Assembly (NCBI GenBank): GCA_022606425.2
Contig: JAHDVF020001598.1
Location: 540,001 to 604,000 of the forward strand
Origin: Lepidostoma basale
Taxonomy: Eukaryota; Arthropoda; Insecta; Trichoptera; Lepidostomatidae
Length of the DNA stretch: 64,000 nt
Direction: 5' to 3'
The first letter of the stretch is position 1, and every line of letters starts with the position of its first letter. A model generated the notes under the pieces. The model was not told the origin of the DNA, made no database searches, and saw only the letters and a program-made list of their open reading frames with translations. This document shows positions 10,026-19,964 of the stretch, in pieces. The position numbers and the translations under genes are program-made.

Positions 10026-10694
10026 TAGTTAGTTAATTATTTTTTTACAATATACAATACGAAAAAAATCTTTTCACTTTTGACATTAAACCCCATCTCC
10101 TTTTTCTATTTCTAATACACCTCCATCAATATTTATTGTCTTAACTGAGAAAAGAATGATTGTTTTGAAAATTGATTCTACGCCTTCAGAAATCCCACAG
10201 CTTTAATATAACAAGACACCAAATTACATAGATCATACATATTGTATCATATAAAAATATCGGATCCTTGTAACATGAAATTTTTGAGTGTGAACATTAA
10301 AACCATCCAAAAATATACAGGCCCCATTCTGTCTGCCGATATGCGGCCGTTGTTTCCAATGCGATGTTTAATTCTACCAACAAATCATGAAAACTAAGAA
10401 AAAAAACTTATCATTATAAATAGCATATGCTTTGATAGTTCACTGTTGTTCGATTACTTTTGACTCAAAAGCATTTACTCAACAAGATCTCCTGGAGAAT
10501 CCGTTCTATCTGAGAGCAGCATCATAATTTAAGCATTCTTTGTTTTTGTTTCATTGTTTTGTTGTATTGCTTTAGATCAGGGATTAGAAACAGTTTTCAT
10601 TTTAAAATTTGAAATTTATTGATTCTAAATTAAAGAGATTTTCATATTTAGCACGCACATCCACTATCCTTTTAAAAAACAGTCTTTAATCAAG
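10026..10694. other. AT-rich, no gene seen
   Basis: No repeat family or coding frame was recognised, apart from ordinary A/T-rich sequence. Confidence 0.4.
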
Positions 10695-11090
10695 TTTTGA
10701 TTACATTATAAATGCTAATGTAAGAAAGGAATGTAGAGCGGAAGAAGGTATTATGAACATGATACCTTCTTCCGCTCTTATTATGAAAGGATCGCAGCGT
10801 TGGTTTGGACATATGGAGCGCATGGATGGAGAAAGAATGGTTAAGAAAGTATACGTTAATGATGAAAATGGAGTACGGAGTCGAGGCAGACCGAGGAAAA
10901 CGCGGCATGACAAAATTATCAAATTTTAAAGGCTGGTCATGTTGAAGTCGGGAGAATCAACGTGCGTGTATGACTCGTTTGTATGAATGCAGAGGAAGCT
11001 AGAGAGGTGTGCCAGGATAGAGTAGTGTGGCGGTCCATTCTCTCTGCCTACCCCTGCAGTGAAACGGCGTGATGGTTTGTTGTTGTAATA
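10695..11090 (+). pseudogene. RTE-A copy with GTT tail and an internal inverted insertion
   Basis: Frames give HMERMDGERMVKKVYVNDEN and then GVRSRGRPRKTRHD, and it ends GGCGTGATGGTTTGTTGTTG. Near its 5' end, GAGCGGAAGAAGGTAT (10736-10751) is followed 10 nt later by its exact inverted copy (10762-10777). Other copies have that sequence once, so this is a local templated insertion. Confidence 0.8.
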
Positions 11091-11099
11091 AATAAAAAT

Positions 11100-11335
11100 A
11101 GGATACCCAATGAAGAAATTCGAAGATCCTGCAAATTTGAAGACATTGTGAGATGGAATAGGCAGAGGGACGATTCTGGAGAGACCACATTGAGAGGATG
11201 GATCTAGCGAGGATTCCTAAGATCGTGATGCACGAGTCTCCAGAGGGCCGTAGACCACCAAGACGACCACCAAAGACATAGAGAGAAAGCTTGTCGTCTT
11301 CATCACAGGAAGAAAGTTGATATCCTGCATATAGA
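11100..11335 (+). pseudogene. GAA-LINE C-terminal fragment
   Basis: Contains GACATTGTGAGATGGAATAG and GACGATTCTGGAGAGACCAC, then a GRRPPRRPPKT-like stretch. It is a relative of 5855-6280. Stops interrupt it, and the tail is a degraded AAGAAAG run. Confidence 0.65.
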
Positions 11336-11391
11336 TTGCAATATCTACAATAAGAACAAGAAAAAAATTACATAAAAATGTAATTATTAAA

Positions 11392-11500
11392 TGGCAGCCA
11401 ACCTTCCTAGTAGTCTCTTGCTCAGTGGGGTTTCATCTTTAACAATTTTTGCAATTCATATATTCTCCAATCGTTCCACGTGGTCTCTCCAAAAGCTCCC
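11392..11500 (-). pseudogene. GAA-LINE scrap
   Basis: Reverse complement of the segment at 13050-13140 (GGAGACCACGTGGACCGCAC family). It encodes the KIVKDETPLS region with frame breaks and abuts the inverted LINE below. Confidence 0.6.
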
Positions 11501-11549
11501 GTCGGTCTGGTCTGGTCTCTCGTCGGACCATAGTGTGGGGACAGACAGA

Positions 11550-11850
11550 AGAAACAGAGGACGACCCCCTCACGATGGTCTACATATATACATATATGTA
11601 CGAGTATGTATAATACAACGCTACTGCTGAATATTTGGAGCTTGAGCTTTCTCGAAATGATACCGGAGCGCCATACAGGGCGAAGCATAGCGATAGCTCC
11701 CCTTGCCTTGCTAAGTCTGCTGGCTACATCTTCCTCCGTACCTCCCGAACCCGCTATCATACTACCGAGGTAGCAGAAGCTGGTCGTGGTCATGAGGGGG
11801 ACGCCGTGGAGCAAGATTGGGGTGGAATCATTTGTGGACACTCGTAGGTC
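11550..11850 (-). pseudogene. LINE reverse-transcriptase tail, inverted 5' half of a twin-primed copy
   Basis: The minus strand encodes FCYLGSMIAGSGGTEEDVAS and then KARGAIAMLRPVWRSGIISR, the segment just after the reverse-transcriptase palm/thumb in RTE-type LINEs. The next expected piece of protein lies on the opposite strand at 11826-12122. That geometry is the usual product of twin priming during target-primed reverse transcription. Confidence 0.7.
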
Positions 11851-12122
11851 CGGCGAAAAGTCAATTAGAGAACAGGTCGCTAGACGCAAATGGCAGTGGA
11901 TCAGTCACACTCTGAGACGGAACCCAGCCTGCATCGCTCAGGGTGCACTAGACTGGTCCCCTATGGGGGGAAAGAGAAAGCGAGGCAGACCTAGAGCCAC
12001 CTGGAGAAGAAGCTCACTTGGGATGATGTTAGGCATCAGGCATGCGATAGAGTCGGGTGGAGAAGGTTCCTTGAGGCCCTATGCACCACGGAGGTGTGAC
12101 AGGACAAAAAGAAGAAGATGTA
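11826..12122 (+). pseudogene. GAA-LINE C-terminal end, 3' half of the twin-primed copy
   Basis: Frames give SIREQVARRKWQWISHTLRR, then GKRKRGRPRATWRRS and ESGGEGSLRPYAPRRCD, and it ends ACAGGACAAAAAGAAGAAG. This is the C-terminal zinc-knuckle-free tail of an RTE-like LINE. The family recurs as a minus-strand end at 940-1103. The frame is open for about 90 codons after the inversion point. Confidence 0.75.
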
Positions 12123-12483
12123 TAGTACAAACATATTCATATAAAAAATCAAATTGTCAAGGATCGATCTATTGACATCTGCATGCTTTCCTCTTACACC
12201 CTTGCACAGGAATCCGTAAATAATTAATTTCTGTACACTTTAGGAGATCCATAGATATTTTTTAAATTTTAATAGTTATGTTTGCGGATCCCTGGACTGG
12301 GATTAAAGGTATAAAGGGCTGCATAGAACCCTCCTCGCTGGGGCCAGCTTGTCTGTACGCGCCGTGCCTTCGGGCCATACTAAACGAATAAATGGGGTCA
12401 CCATCTTTCGCAGGAAATCTGGTTCGATAATTCCCAAAAATATTTTCATTATAAAATATTTAAAAAAAAGATAATATATAATA
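12123..12483. other. No gene; GC-rich island at 12288-12428
   Basis: The island includes GGCTGCATAGAACCCTCCTC and GCGCCGTGCCTTCGGGCC. It occurs only once here. The flanks are AT-rich. A retroelement 5' end or an old host sequence are both possible. Confidence 0.35.
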
Positions 12484-12665
12484 TTATTATTCTTCTTCTT
12501 CGTCTTAGTTTAGGTTGTATGACCTGTATATGACGGTGAACAGTTCTGGGATGATAATGTTCAACCATCTCTCCATCTTTTTGGCGGCCTTCCTGGTAGT
12601 CTCTTGCTGCTTGGATTTTCATCTTTAACAATTTTTGCAATTCTTGTATTCTCGACGTGGTTTCT
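12484..12665 (-). mobile_element. GAA-LINE 3' end
   Basis: Begins with a (TTC)n run and the complement of CAGGTCATACGACCTAAACT, matching the plus-strand end at 12945-13242. It is 5'-truncated within the segment encoding KIVKDENPSS. Confidence 0.75.
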
Positions 12666-12669
12666 TAGT

Positions 12670-12912
12670 TGAAGACTACAGGGGAAAAACAAGGAATGTC
12701 AGTTAAAATTCAAAATAATTGTAATAATGCCATCTAACGGCATTTGTACGTACAGTAAAATTTTCATATTCAAAAATCATCTGTGTCATCGACTATGGCC
12801 AGATAATCGATTGCTAATTGCTAAGAAATATATAGACATTGATTAGCTTTATTCTCAATTTATTCAAATTAACCTTCTACTGACATTTCTTGTTTTTCCC
12901 CTGTAGTCTTCA
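12670..12912. mobile_element. MITE with TGAAGACTACAGGGG ends
   Basis: Left end TGAAGACTACAGGGGAAAAA and right end its complement, with inverted similarity over about 35 bp. Length 243 bp, AT-rich core, no coding. The target duplication is unclear (TTAGT on the left, GTTAC on the right), so the superfamily is not assigned. Confidence 0.7.
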
Positions 12913-12944
12913 GTTACAGTGTGGCTTAAAAATGTTCATAAATT

Positions 12945-13242
12945 AATATTTCGAACGAATGAGAGATCGGATCAGAAAAGAAACGATAAGGTCTGTCTGT
13001 GGTGTTGAGGACATAATAAGATGGGGATGAAACAGAAGGGCCTTTGGGGAGACCACGTGGACCGCACGGAGAATACAAGAATCGCAAAAATTGTTAAAGA
13101 TGAAAACCCAAGCAGCAAGAGATTAGCAGGAAGGCCGCCAAAAAGATGAAGAAATGGCTGGAGATCGTCATCCCAAGACAGCTCACCGTCATAAACAGGT
13201 CATACGACCTAAACTAAGAGGAAGAAAAAGAAGAAGAAATTC
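12945..13242 (+). pseudogene. GAA-LINE C-terminal end
   Basis: Broken frames yield RDRIRKETIRSVC, a VEDIIRWG stretch, RIAKIVKDENPSSKR and AGRPPKR, followed by GGTCATACGACCTAAACTAA and a GAA-rich tail. Same family as 12484-12665 (-) and 35897-36160 (+). Confidence 0.75.
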
Positions 13243-13254
13243 CACTTAGAGTTA

Positions 13255-13365
13255 TTTATGTCTTCGACCGGTTTCGGGAACTCGCTGCCACCTTCTTGTC
13301 TTTTATTTTTTACAATGAACTTCTACCATGAAATTTGAAATAACAACATAAATACTTTACTTTTA
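13255..13365 (-). ncRNA. HHR-c-like fragment
   Basis: The minus strand reads GGTGGCAGCGAGTTCCCGAA, then ACCGGTCGAAGAC. GAAACCGGTC is retained but the first core box reads AGGTGGC and the helix is broken. The flank ATGGTAGAAGTTCATTGT links it to the palindrome at 2771-2988. Confidence 0.35.
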
Positions 13366-13375
13366 ATGAAAATAT

Positions 13376-14040
13376 AACTAACTAACTAGCCATCACGCCG
13401 TCTCCCCGAAAGGGTAGGCAGAAAGAATGGACTGTCACACTTTTACTGATGCGGCACTCCATCCTTCTCTTTTCGCCCCGCGGGAGACGCGGTGTGATGG
13501 GTTGCGAACCTCATCGCCACCAATAGGCGTCTCCCGCGCACACTTCGATCGTCCAACACCCACAAAATAAATCTAAAACAAATCATATAAAACACAATGA
13601 TATAAAATAAAATAACAAAATAAAAATAATTTAACACAAAATGTTCTTTTTAGATGGTGCACATATTGACTATTTAATTTATGTTCCACGAATCCACCGT
13701 TTTTTTTAATTTAGCACATAATGTAATAACACATAATGTTTTTTTCGATGTTGCACATGTTGACATGGACGATCCGGACTTTTGTGATTATTTAATTTAT
13801 GTTACACGTATCCACCGTTTTTTAAATTAGCTGTAATTAGGCACTTAACCAGCAAGAACTTTTAAATAATATTGAAGAAATTATTCAAATTGTCATTGGA
13901 ACAAATGAAAATTTTATTTTTACACCTGTCAAAATTCTTTATAAAAACGATAAAACTAATATAATTTTAACAGCAAAACAGTACAAACGTATTACGTGTC
14001 ACAATTAAACTATGGTATTATAAAGTGCGGCAACAGTTTA
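13376..14040 (-). mobile_element. TT element, nearly full-length
   Basis: Reverse complement of the TT body. The tail AACTAACTAGCCATCACGCC is at the left, the CGGTGTGATGGGTTGCGAAC signature near 13495, and two copies of the ACGGTGGAT(A/T)CGTG sub-repeat in the body. The 5' end near 14030 carries TTGCCGCACTTTATAATA on the minus strand. The first ~100 bp are lost or too divergent to place. Confidence 0.75.
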
Positions 14041-14394
14041 GAAAAAATACGTATTGAAAAATGTTTAGTCACCCCATTAAGCGGTACGAGATGTGTTGGG
14101 TGCTCACTCCTCCCTAACTGCTGAAATCTCGTGGTCCAGGTAGCAAAGGATAGGTGTTAGAACATTGCTCTACCTTACTCCCACGTTCTCATCTTATACA
14201 ATACATCTTAACGATAGCACGATTTGATTGAAAAATAAACTTTGAGTTGATTTTTGATTTTAAATAACGAATTTTAATATATATTCAAATAATACTCTAA
14301 AAAAAATTTTAAGTTTTTTTTTTTGTATTTAGGAAATTTGTTAATAATATCATGCTTCACAAATATGCTTCGTATATAAAAAATTAAGCAATTA
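14041..14394. other. No gene recognised
   Basis: Positions 14065-14210 are of mixed composition and single-copy here; the rest is AT-rich. Nothing coding was identified. Confidence 0.35.
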
Positions 14395-14395
14395 T

Positions 14396-14635
14396 TACTG
14401 TTAAAATTTAACACGCTATTATAAATCACAATTTCTTTTTATTCACTGAGAGTGTCGCGACAGCTGTTTCGCCAACCGATGATGGCATCATCAGGTGTTA
14501 CAATAAAAAATAGAGTTTTATTTTATTGTAACACCTGATGATGCCAACATCGGTTGGCGAAACAGCTGTCGTTACACTCCCAGTGAATACAAAGAAATTG
14601 TAATATAATAATAACAGTGATTTAAATTTTAACAG
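14396..14635. ncRNA. HHR-a palindromic element, two head-to-head hammerhead-like motifs
   Basis: Outer ends are inverted copies (ACTGTTAAAATTTAA and its complement). The plus motif has CTGATGA (14535-14541), T, helix GCCAAC/GTTGGC (14543-14548 with 14553-14558), GAAA (14559-14562), palindrome ACAGCTGT and C at 14570. The minus motif (14466-14511) has the same boxes with one helix mismatch. Compared with the motif at 9014-9029 the helix changes at both members of a pair (GCC/GGC versus GTC/GAC). Expression and cleavage are untested. Confidence 0.55.
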
Positions 14636-14710
14636 AAATGACATTTTTAAGATAATATTGATTTTAGTGAAATGTCTTGATGGAAGTTCTTTTTAAATAA
14701 TAATTAAATA

Positions 14711-14800
14711 AAACGATGTATTTTAACTACTTCCACTTTTGTCTTTATTTCGACAGCGACCGGTTTCCCCAGGCTCGCTGGCATCGACAGACTGGTGACA
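14711..14800 (-). ncRNA. HHR-c hammerhead-like unit
   Basis: The minus strand reads CCAGTCTGTCGATGCCAGCG, then AGCCTGGGGAAACCGGTCGC. It has helix GCCAG/CTGG, GAAA, palindrome ACCGGT and C, but CTGTCGA in place of CTGANGA. The same variant core appears near 33401 and 40076, so it is a family trait. The 3' flank is AATAAAGACAAAAGTGGAAG. Confidence 0.4.
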
Positions 14801-15003
14801 CTATATTGTAAACTTAGTCCTTTATATACATACAGATCAGGGGTGGTAAACATGATTCTATACAAAAATAATCTTCAAATATTTATGTAAAATTTACTGA
14901 ATTTAAATATTGGTATTACAGGTATTCAAAAAGATTCATATTCAATACAATGGAATTAAAATTTTATTATGGCTTACATATTCATTTACGTTTGAAATAA
15001 ATT
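14801..15003. other. AT-rich spacer between HHR-c parts
   Basis: No coding. It lies between the minus HHR-c unit and inverted tail copies at 15004-15089, so it probably fills the middle of an old palindromic pair. Confidence 0.35.
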
Positions 15004-15089
15004 AACTGTCGAAATAAAGACAGAAGTAGTTAAAAAACATCGTTTTAACTGTCGAAATAAAGACAGAAGTAGTTAAAAAACATCGTTTA
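15004..15089 (+). repeat. 43-bp tandem repeat, two units, of HHR-c tail
   Basis: AACTGTCGAAATAAAGACAG starts at 15004 and again at 15047, each followed by AAGTAGTTAAAAAACATCG. These are the 3' tails of HHR-c units without the hammerhead-like core. Confidence 0.8.
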
Positions 15090-15470
15090 AATAACAAATG
15101 TCATTATTATTAGTAATGACATTTGTTTTTTAAAGGGGTGTGTAGGTTGAAAAAGTTTGGGAACCTTTGGTTTAATCCGAGGTCGAGTGTGGTGCGCCGA
15201 ACTGTCTGTCGGCCCCGTCCGAAGCTCTCCCATCGCTCGCGCCCTCATCTCCCGATATAACTCATCTCGGGATCCATTGCACTAATGACGGTTTCAAACG
15301 AGCCACTTTTAATTATTTAAATTCTTGTTTATTAAGGAATTTCCTGTTAGCCTTCATAAATTATTTTACTTTAGCTGTCAAGGAGGCGTTGGGATTTTTT
15401 CAATGCATTCAATTTTTTTTATTCTAAACAAAATAATTGGTGTAAATGGATTGAATACAAATTTCAAAGT
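15090..15470. other. No gene; GC-rich patch at 15175-15290
   Basis: AAAAAGTTTGGGAACCTTTG near 15150 resembles the end of a hAT-type element, and the following GC-rich patch is single-copy in this window. Neither is firm. A short plus frame at 15325-15470 has no known motif. Confidence 0.3.
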
Positions 15471-15988
15471 ACAACAACAACAAACCATCACGCCGTTTCC
15501 CCGCAGGGGTAGGCATAGAGAATGGACCGCCACAATCCTCTATCCTGGCACACCTCTCTAGCTTCCTCCACATTCATACAACGAGTCATACACGCACGTC
15601 GATTCTTCCGACTTCTAACATGACCAACCTTTAAAATAAGATTAATTTTGTCATGTCATGTTTTCATCGGTCTGCCTCGACTCCGTACTCCAGTTATATC
15701 ATTAACGTATACTTTCTTAACCATTCTTTCTCCATCCATGCGCTCCATGTGTCCGAACCAACGCTGCGATCCTTTAATAATTTTGTTCTTAATACCTTCT
15801 TCCGCTCTATATTCCTTTCATATTTCAGCATTTGAGATTCTATCGTATATCGTTCTACCACACATACGTCTTAGGGACCTCATCTCTACTGCATTTATTC
15901 TGCTCTCATCCTTATTCTGCCAGTTTCCTTATATTATTGTTGGGAACTCCATTGTGAACGGCCGTTTTCGCTTTCATTGATAAATTCT
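15471..15988 (-). pseudogene. RTE-A copy with GTT tail
   Basis: (CAA)n and ACCATCACGCCGTTTCCCCG at the left. The coding remnants are those of the 7957-8625 copy, ending at the KAKTAVHNGVP region. Frame breaks are present throughout. Confidence 0.8.
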
Positions 15989-16837
15989 CAAAGCATGCAT
16001 TCTATATTCAAAATATTATTTTTTCCAAAGTTTGTAGATTATAATACATATTTAAGAATACAGAAATAATGTATTTCCACATTTTTGTATACTATACAAC
16101 AGGTTATTTGAACACAATGTCTGTATACAACATTTTAATTATTGGTAATGGGCGGCTAGTATATCGCTATTATATATTAATATGAATTCTCCTAGTCCAG
16201 GGGACGGCAGGAGCGGCTCGCGAGCTATTTGTAGCTCTTCAGAAAAAAAATCCAATTTCACCTCAACTCAAGCAGCCTTATAACTTATGAGTTTATGAGG
16301 TAGAGCCGCCAATGAAACTTCGACTCGTACGGTATTACTTAAACAATCAATAAGATCAACTGATAATACACACAAAGGCACATTATTTTTCATAATTCGC
16401 TTTTTACCACTTTACTTGTTAAAATAGTCTTTATCAGTCATTTAGTTACTAATTTCTCTGTTATCTTAAAACTGATGTTTTGTTTCAAAACCTCGTTTGA
16501 AAGCTAAAACTATGAAGATGTTTTTTTTTAATAATCTGCACGTGATTTATTTTTTTAAATCATCTTTCTTTTGGAACTTGTCAATAAAAATAATTAAAAT
16601 GTTTAATATTTTCGTCGGGTATTTCCTAATGTGGACAGAGAATTTTAGTTTTTGTACTGATAATAAATTCCTGTTATGTTCACTAATTAATAAAAAAAAT
16701 TAAAGTTTGATTATGTCTAACAGTTCTTTTTTAACTAATTTTTAAAACACCTGACCTCGATAAATTAAAAAAAATATTTTAATTCGTTTTACCTCAAAAA
16801 TAGTTCACTTCATAATGCCTTAAATGCCACAATTCAC
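15989..16837. other. AT-rich; possible hAT terminal remnant at 16198-16242
   Basis: CCAGGGGACGGCAGGAGCGG, then CTCGCGAGCTATTTGTAGCTCTT, resembles a hAT terminal motif known in many animals (CCAGGGGTCGGCAA...). No partner end was found. The remainder is AT-rich without genes. Confidence 0.4.
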
Positions 16838-17272
16838 CGGAAATAACCTCCCCTACAATCTCCAAGAAGGAATGTATTCAATAACCAATAACCCTGTACA
16901 TAGAATGTATGTTTTTAATGTCCAACATACATATGTGTTATATGCCGCCCGCAAGAACCATTTTGCATCTGGTAAAGCCGGTGGGAAGAGCAATCAGCCT
17001 GCTGAACTACTTCATATTAGTGAAAGTAAGTTCAGAAAACAAATACTCTTGATTGAGCGTATCTTGCCTTCCTGAAGTCGAACAATCTCTCATGCGTTTC
17101 TGGTAATATATATTATATTTTGACTGTTCTCAAGAGATGTCTTTAATCTTGTTTTTACAATTTAAACCTTAATTTTAACTTTATTTTAACCTCGTTTAAA
17201 CCCAATTTGTTTGTAATATCATTTGAGAGAGAAAGAAAAACAATTTAATTTGATTGATTTGATTTGATTTGA
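16838..17272 (+). pseudogene. CR1/jockey-like LINE 3' end
   Basis: Encodes NQPAELLHISESKFRKQILL, then IERILPS and a stop at 17073. The 3' untranslated region runs to a (TTTGA)n tail at 17248-17272. It aligns with 48333-48746 and 56545-57025. The upstream part is degraded, with a repeated ATGTATG stretch. Confidence 0.75.
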
Positions 17273-18235
17273 ATGTGAATTTGAATATTGTGTGCTGTAT
17301 TAAAAACACCGCCAACATCTCTTATCTGATACATTAAACTACCGTGTTACACATTTATCATATCTGTTGGCAAGCAGCTGATTGTATTATACTCGTATAA
17401 GAGAAAGCGTCTTACCCGTTCGGACACGAGAGGGCCGATAGCGCGACCGGTGAGACTCGAAGTGGAGGCTGGGCGGGAAGATCACTGAGGAAAAATAGAA
17501 CTCTCTACTCTATCATTAGGCACAAATCATCTCAGATCCTCGCAGCCTCTTAGCGTTGGTAAACATCGCCTTGCCCGCGCTCCAAACCCGTCTGTTGCCT
17601 CAAGTAGCGTGATAGTACCAACAGCCCAATAGATTATTATCTTTCCCCTATTTCGATATTTATAGTCGGCTCAGTTCGGTCAATTATTTAGATCCCTTAT
17701 TTTCGTATATATTTTTTATATTTATTTACAAATTGCTTAAGCTAACCTTTTGATGAGCCTGTTATGAAGCGTCGTATTTATTGTATCATAAACAATGATG
17801 TACTCTTATAACTATAATAAACTGTTGAATTATAAAACTCTGTGTTAAAAACATTGTGTTAAAAAAGATGTTCTTATTAATGCTTAATAAACATAAATCT
17901 CCATAGATGGCGTTAGTATGTAGATTATATATAGATTAATCTTAGAGATTAACATATATAATCAAAATCTTCATAGATGGCGCATTGAAACTGACATGTG
18001 AATTCAGGCGTTGGAATTTAACATATATACAACTTCCAAAAATTTGTCAGACATGGTCGTAACAAAAGTGGAATGGGGAATGTTGTAATTACATAAAGTG
18101 TGCACTTAACCCAACCAATGACAGGTCATAAGTCCTGTAAACACCTTGATCAACCATATTCAGTTTCCAATTTGCATCTTCGTCTCTATTGAGATACAAT
18201 TAAATCATAAAAATAAAATATTATAAAACTCTGTT
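17273..18235. other. No gene recognised; GC-balanced block at 17400-17640
   Basis: The 240-bp block contains CGATAGCGCGACCGGTGAGA and is not repeated in the window. It could be a host non-coding or regulatory sequence or an old element. Two ATAGATGGCG segments at 17905 and 17975 form a weak direct repeat. Confidence 0.35.
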
Positions 18236-18967
18236 TTTCTTCTTCTTCTTTCTTGTCTACCTCACAGGCAGTGGCAGTATTGTAAAAATATCATACCTTT
18301 TTATTATTTCGTTTTCCTTGTAGACCTATGTGGTCCGTTCTCCAGAGTGTTGCTCCTCCTGTGAGCAGTGGCGGTGCTTCCATAGAAGTCCAGAAGCCCG
18401 GCTTGCGTAATAAATTTTTAATCAAAACCTCTTCTGGTTTACATAGGTTCAGCTCTTGTGACTATTCCTTTTACGTCTGATGGGAACATTGTTGGAAGGT
18501 GATTCGGTGGGTTGTTGGTTTATGTGGGGGCATGATTACTTAGATTTGGGGGCTGTGATTCAAAATTTCTTACGCAAGCTGGGCTTCTGGGCTTTTATGG
18601 GAGTACCGCCAATGCCTGTGAGGTAGACTCCCAGCTGTTCTTCCATCTTTTAGGAGGTTTTCCACGAGGACGAGTCCCATGGGGCTGATTATGCAATGCA
18701 ATATAGGGGAGTCTGGTGGTGTTCATTCTTTTAACATGACCGTACCAGTCTCTTTTTCGCTGTCCATCTTATAATATCCTCAACCTCACATATATCTCTC
18801 TTATTCTGGTGTTCCCCACGCGATCTCTCTGTGTCTTGCCTGCTATCGTCCTCAGTGTCTTCATTTCGGAAGTCCTCAAAACTTGTTTGGTCCTTAGTGT
18901 GTCTGCCCTTGCTTCGACGCCATTTGTTATTATTGGTCTTACACATGCTTTATAGATTCTCATCTTA
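18236..18967 (-). pseudogene. LINE C-terminal region split by a hAT MITE
   Basis: The minus strand encodes RIYKACVRPIITNGVEARAD, then DRVGNTRIREIYVRLRIL, a stop, and RDWYGHVKRMNTTRLPYIAL and PRGKPPKRWKN. The segment is interrupted at 18366-18614 by the hAT-type MITE, whose target duplication CCTGTGAG lies in this LINE. The left portion holds a (TTC)n tail. It is an RTE-like family distinct from RTE-A. Confidence 0.7.
18366..18614. mobile_element. hAT-type MITE, second copy
   Basis: 249 bp with CAGTGGCGG at the left and CCGCCAATG at the right (one mutation). It is flanked by CCTGTGAG at 18358-18365 and 18615-18622, a perfect 8-bp duplication. The interior matches 8702-8953, including TGGGTTGTTGGTTTATG. 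Confidence 0.9.
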
Positions 18968-19377
18968 CTCTGTTTTTATGTATCACGATTTTATTTTTAT
19001 TTATAGTACGAGTACATTAAAAACTTTTACAATCTAACAAAAAAATATTAAAAGTGTTATTATTAAAAGTACCTTCCACTTTTGTCCCCTTTCTTATAAA
19101 TCTTTCTGCTCCCTTATAATGTTTATCGTCATTAATGTATATAATTCATCGTTGTTGACTCTATATTATGAGTAATTATTCCTTCTAATTACTGTTTATA
19201 TTGTTTTTTTTTTCAACCTTTAAAATGTTCTCCTATAAATTGTAACTAACCGTTATTTTAATAAACTTTAATTAGATACCTAACTCAACTTCAGCAAGAA
19301 CTTCAAAATTATATTGACAACAGGAACAAATACACAACGATTCGAAAAATCACGAAAATTTAACAGTCGATATGTTA
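18968..19377. other. AT-rich, HHR-a-associated flank, no gene
   Basis: Includes CTCTGTTTTTATGTATCACG, shared with 9150-9180. Positions 19270-19330 contain a short relative of the TT body (AACTTCAGCAAGAACTTC). No coding frame is supported. Confidence 0.4.
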
Positions 19378-19430
19378 TTGTAACACCTGATGATATCAAC
19401 ATAGGTAGACGAAACAGCTGTTGCGAAAAA
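19378..19430 (+). ncRNA. HHR-a motif, partly decayed
   Basis: CTGATGA (19387-19393) is intact, but the helix ATCAAC/GTAGAC has mismatches. GAAA, ACAGCTGT and a final T follow. The 5' flank TTGTAACAC is shared with the 9006 and 14535 motifs. Confidence 0.4.
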
Positions 19431-19498
19431 TAAAAAATAAATGTTTAAACAATTTAAAAAAAAACTGAGGAGAAATGGAGAAAGATAAGGAAATATTA

Positions 19499-19690
19499 TT
19501 TTTTTGTAAATAGGCTCTTTTTACATCATTACAGCCTGAGCCAAATCGATGTAAAGGGTATAGCTATCATATTGATTCTCGTAACATGTGATAGGTAGCT
19601 AATCTATCGTCATTTTATTGTCACGTGAATTCTAGACCAGACCAAAAACCAAAGCCATCGCCGGGAATCGAACCCGGGACTATTGTTCCT
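19499..19690 (-). mobile_element. SINE-1, head truncated
   Basis: The minus strand has the B box GGTTCGATTCC (complement at 19669-19679), then the SINE-1 body to CATCGATTTGGCTCAGGCTG and the 3' region TGATGTAAAAAGAGCC. The A box is replaced by RTE-A sequence starting near 19685. Confidence 0.8.
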
Positions 19691-19964
19691 ACTTCGAACA
19701 TGGCCGCCTTTCAGTTATTGATTAATTTGGTCATGTCATGTCTTCCTTGGCCTTTCTCGGATTATTTTTCCATTCACACTGCTTGTATATATATTTTTAA
19801 CGATTCTTCCTTCATCCATTCGTTCCATATGTCCAAACTTTCTTACTTCATCATTAGATATTCTATCATACATTGTTTTTTCGCACATTCTTCTTAGTGA
19901 CCTCATTTCTACGGCATTTATCCTTCTTCTACCAACTTCTTGCTTCACTTCCATAATAAGGGTC
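19685..19964 (-). pseudogene. RTE-A fragment, continues at 20977-21003
   Basis: The minus strand encodes NAVEMRSLRRMCEKTMYDRI, FGHMERMDEGRIVKN and YTSSVNGKIIRERPRKT. It breaks at CATAATAAGGGTC and resumes at 20981 with GGTCGGCACTAGAACTCC. The interruption is a block of two other LINEs with AGGGTC at both edges. Confidence 0.75.
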
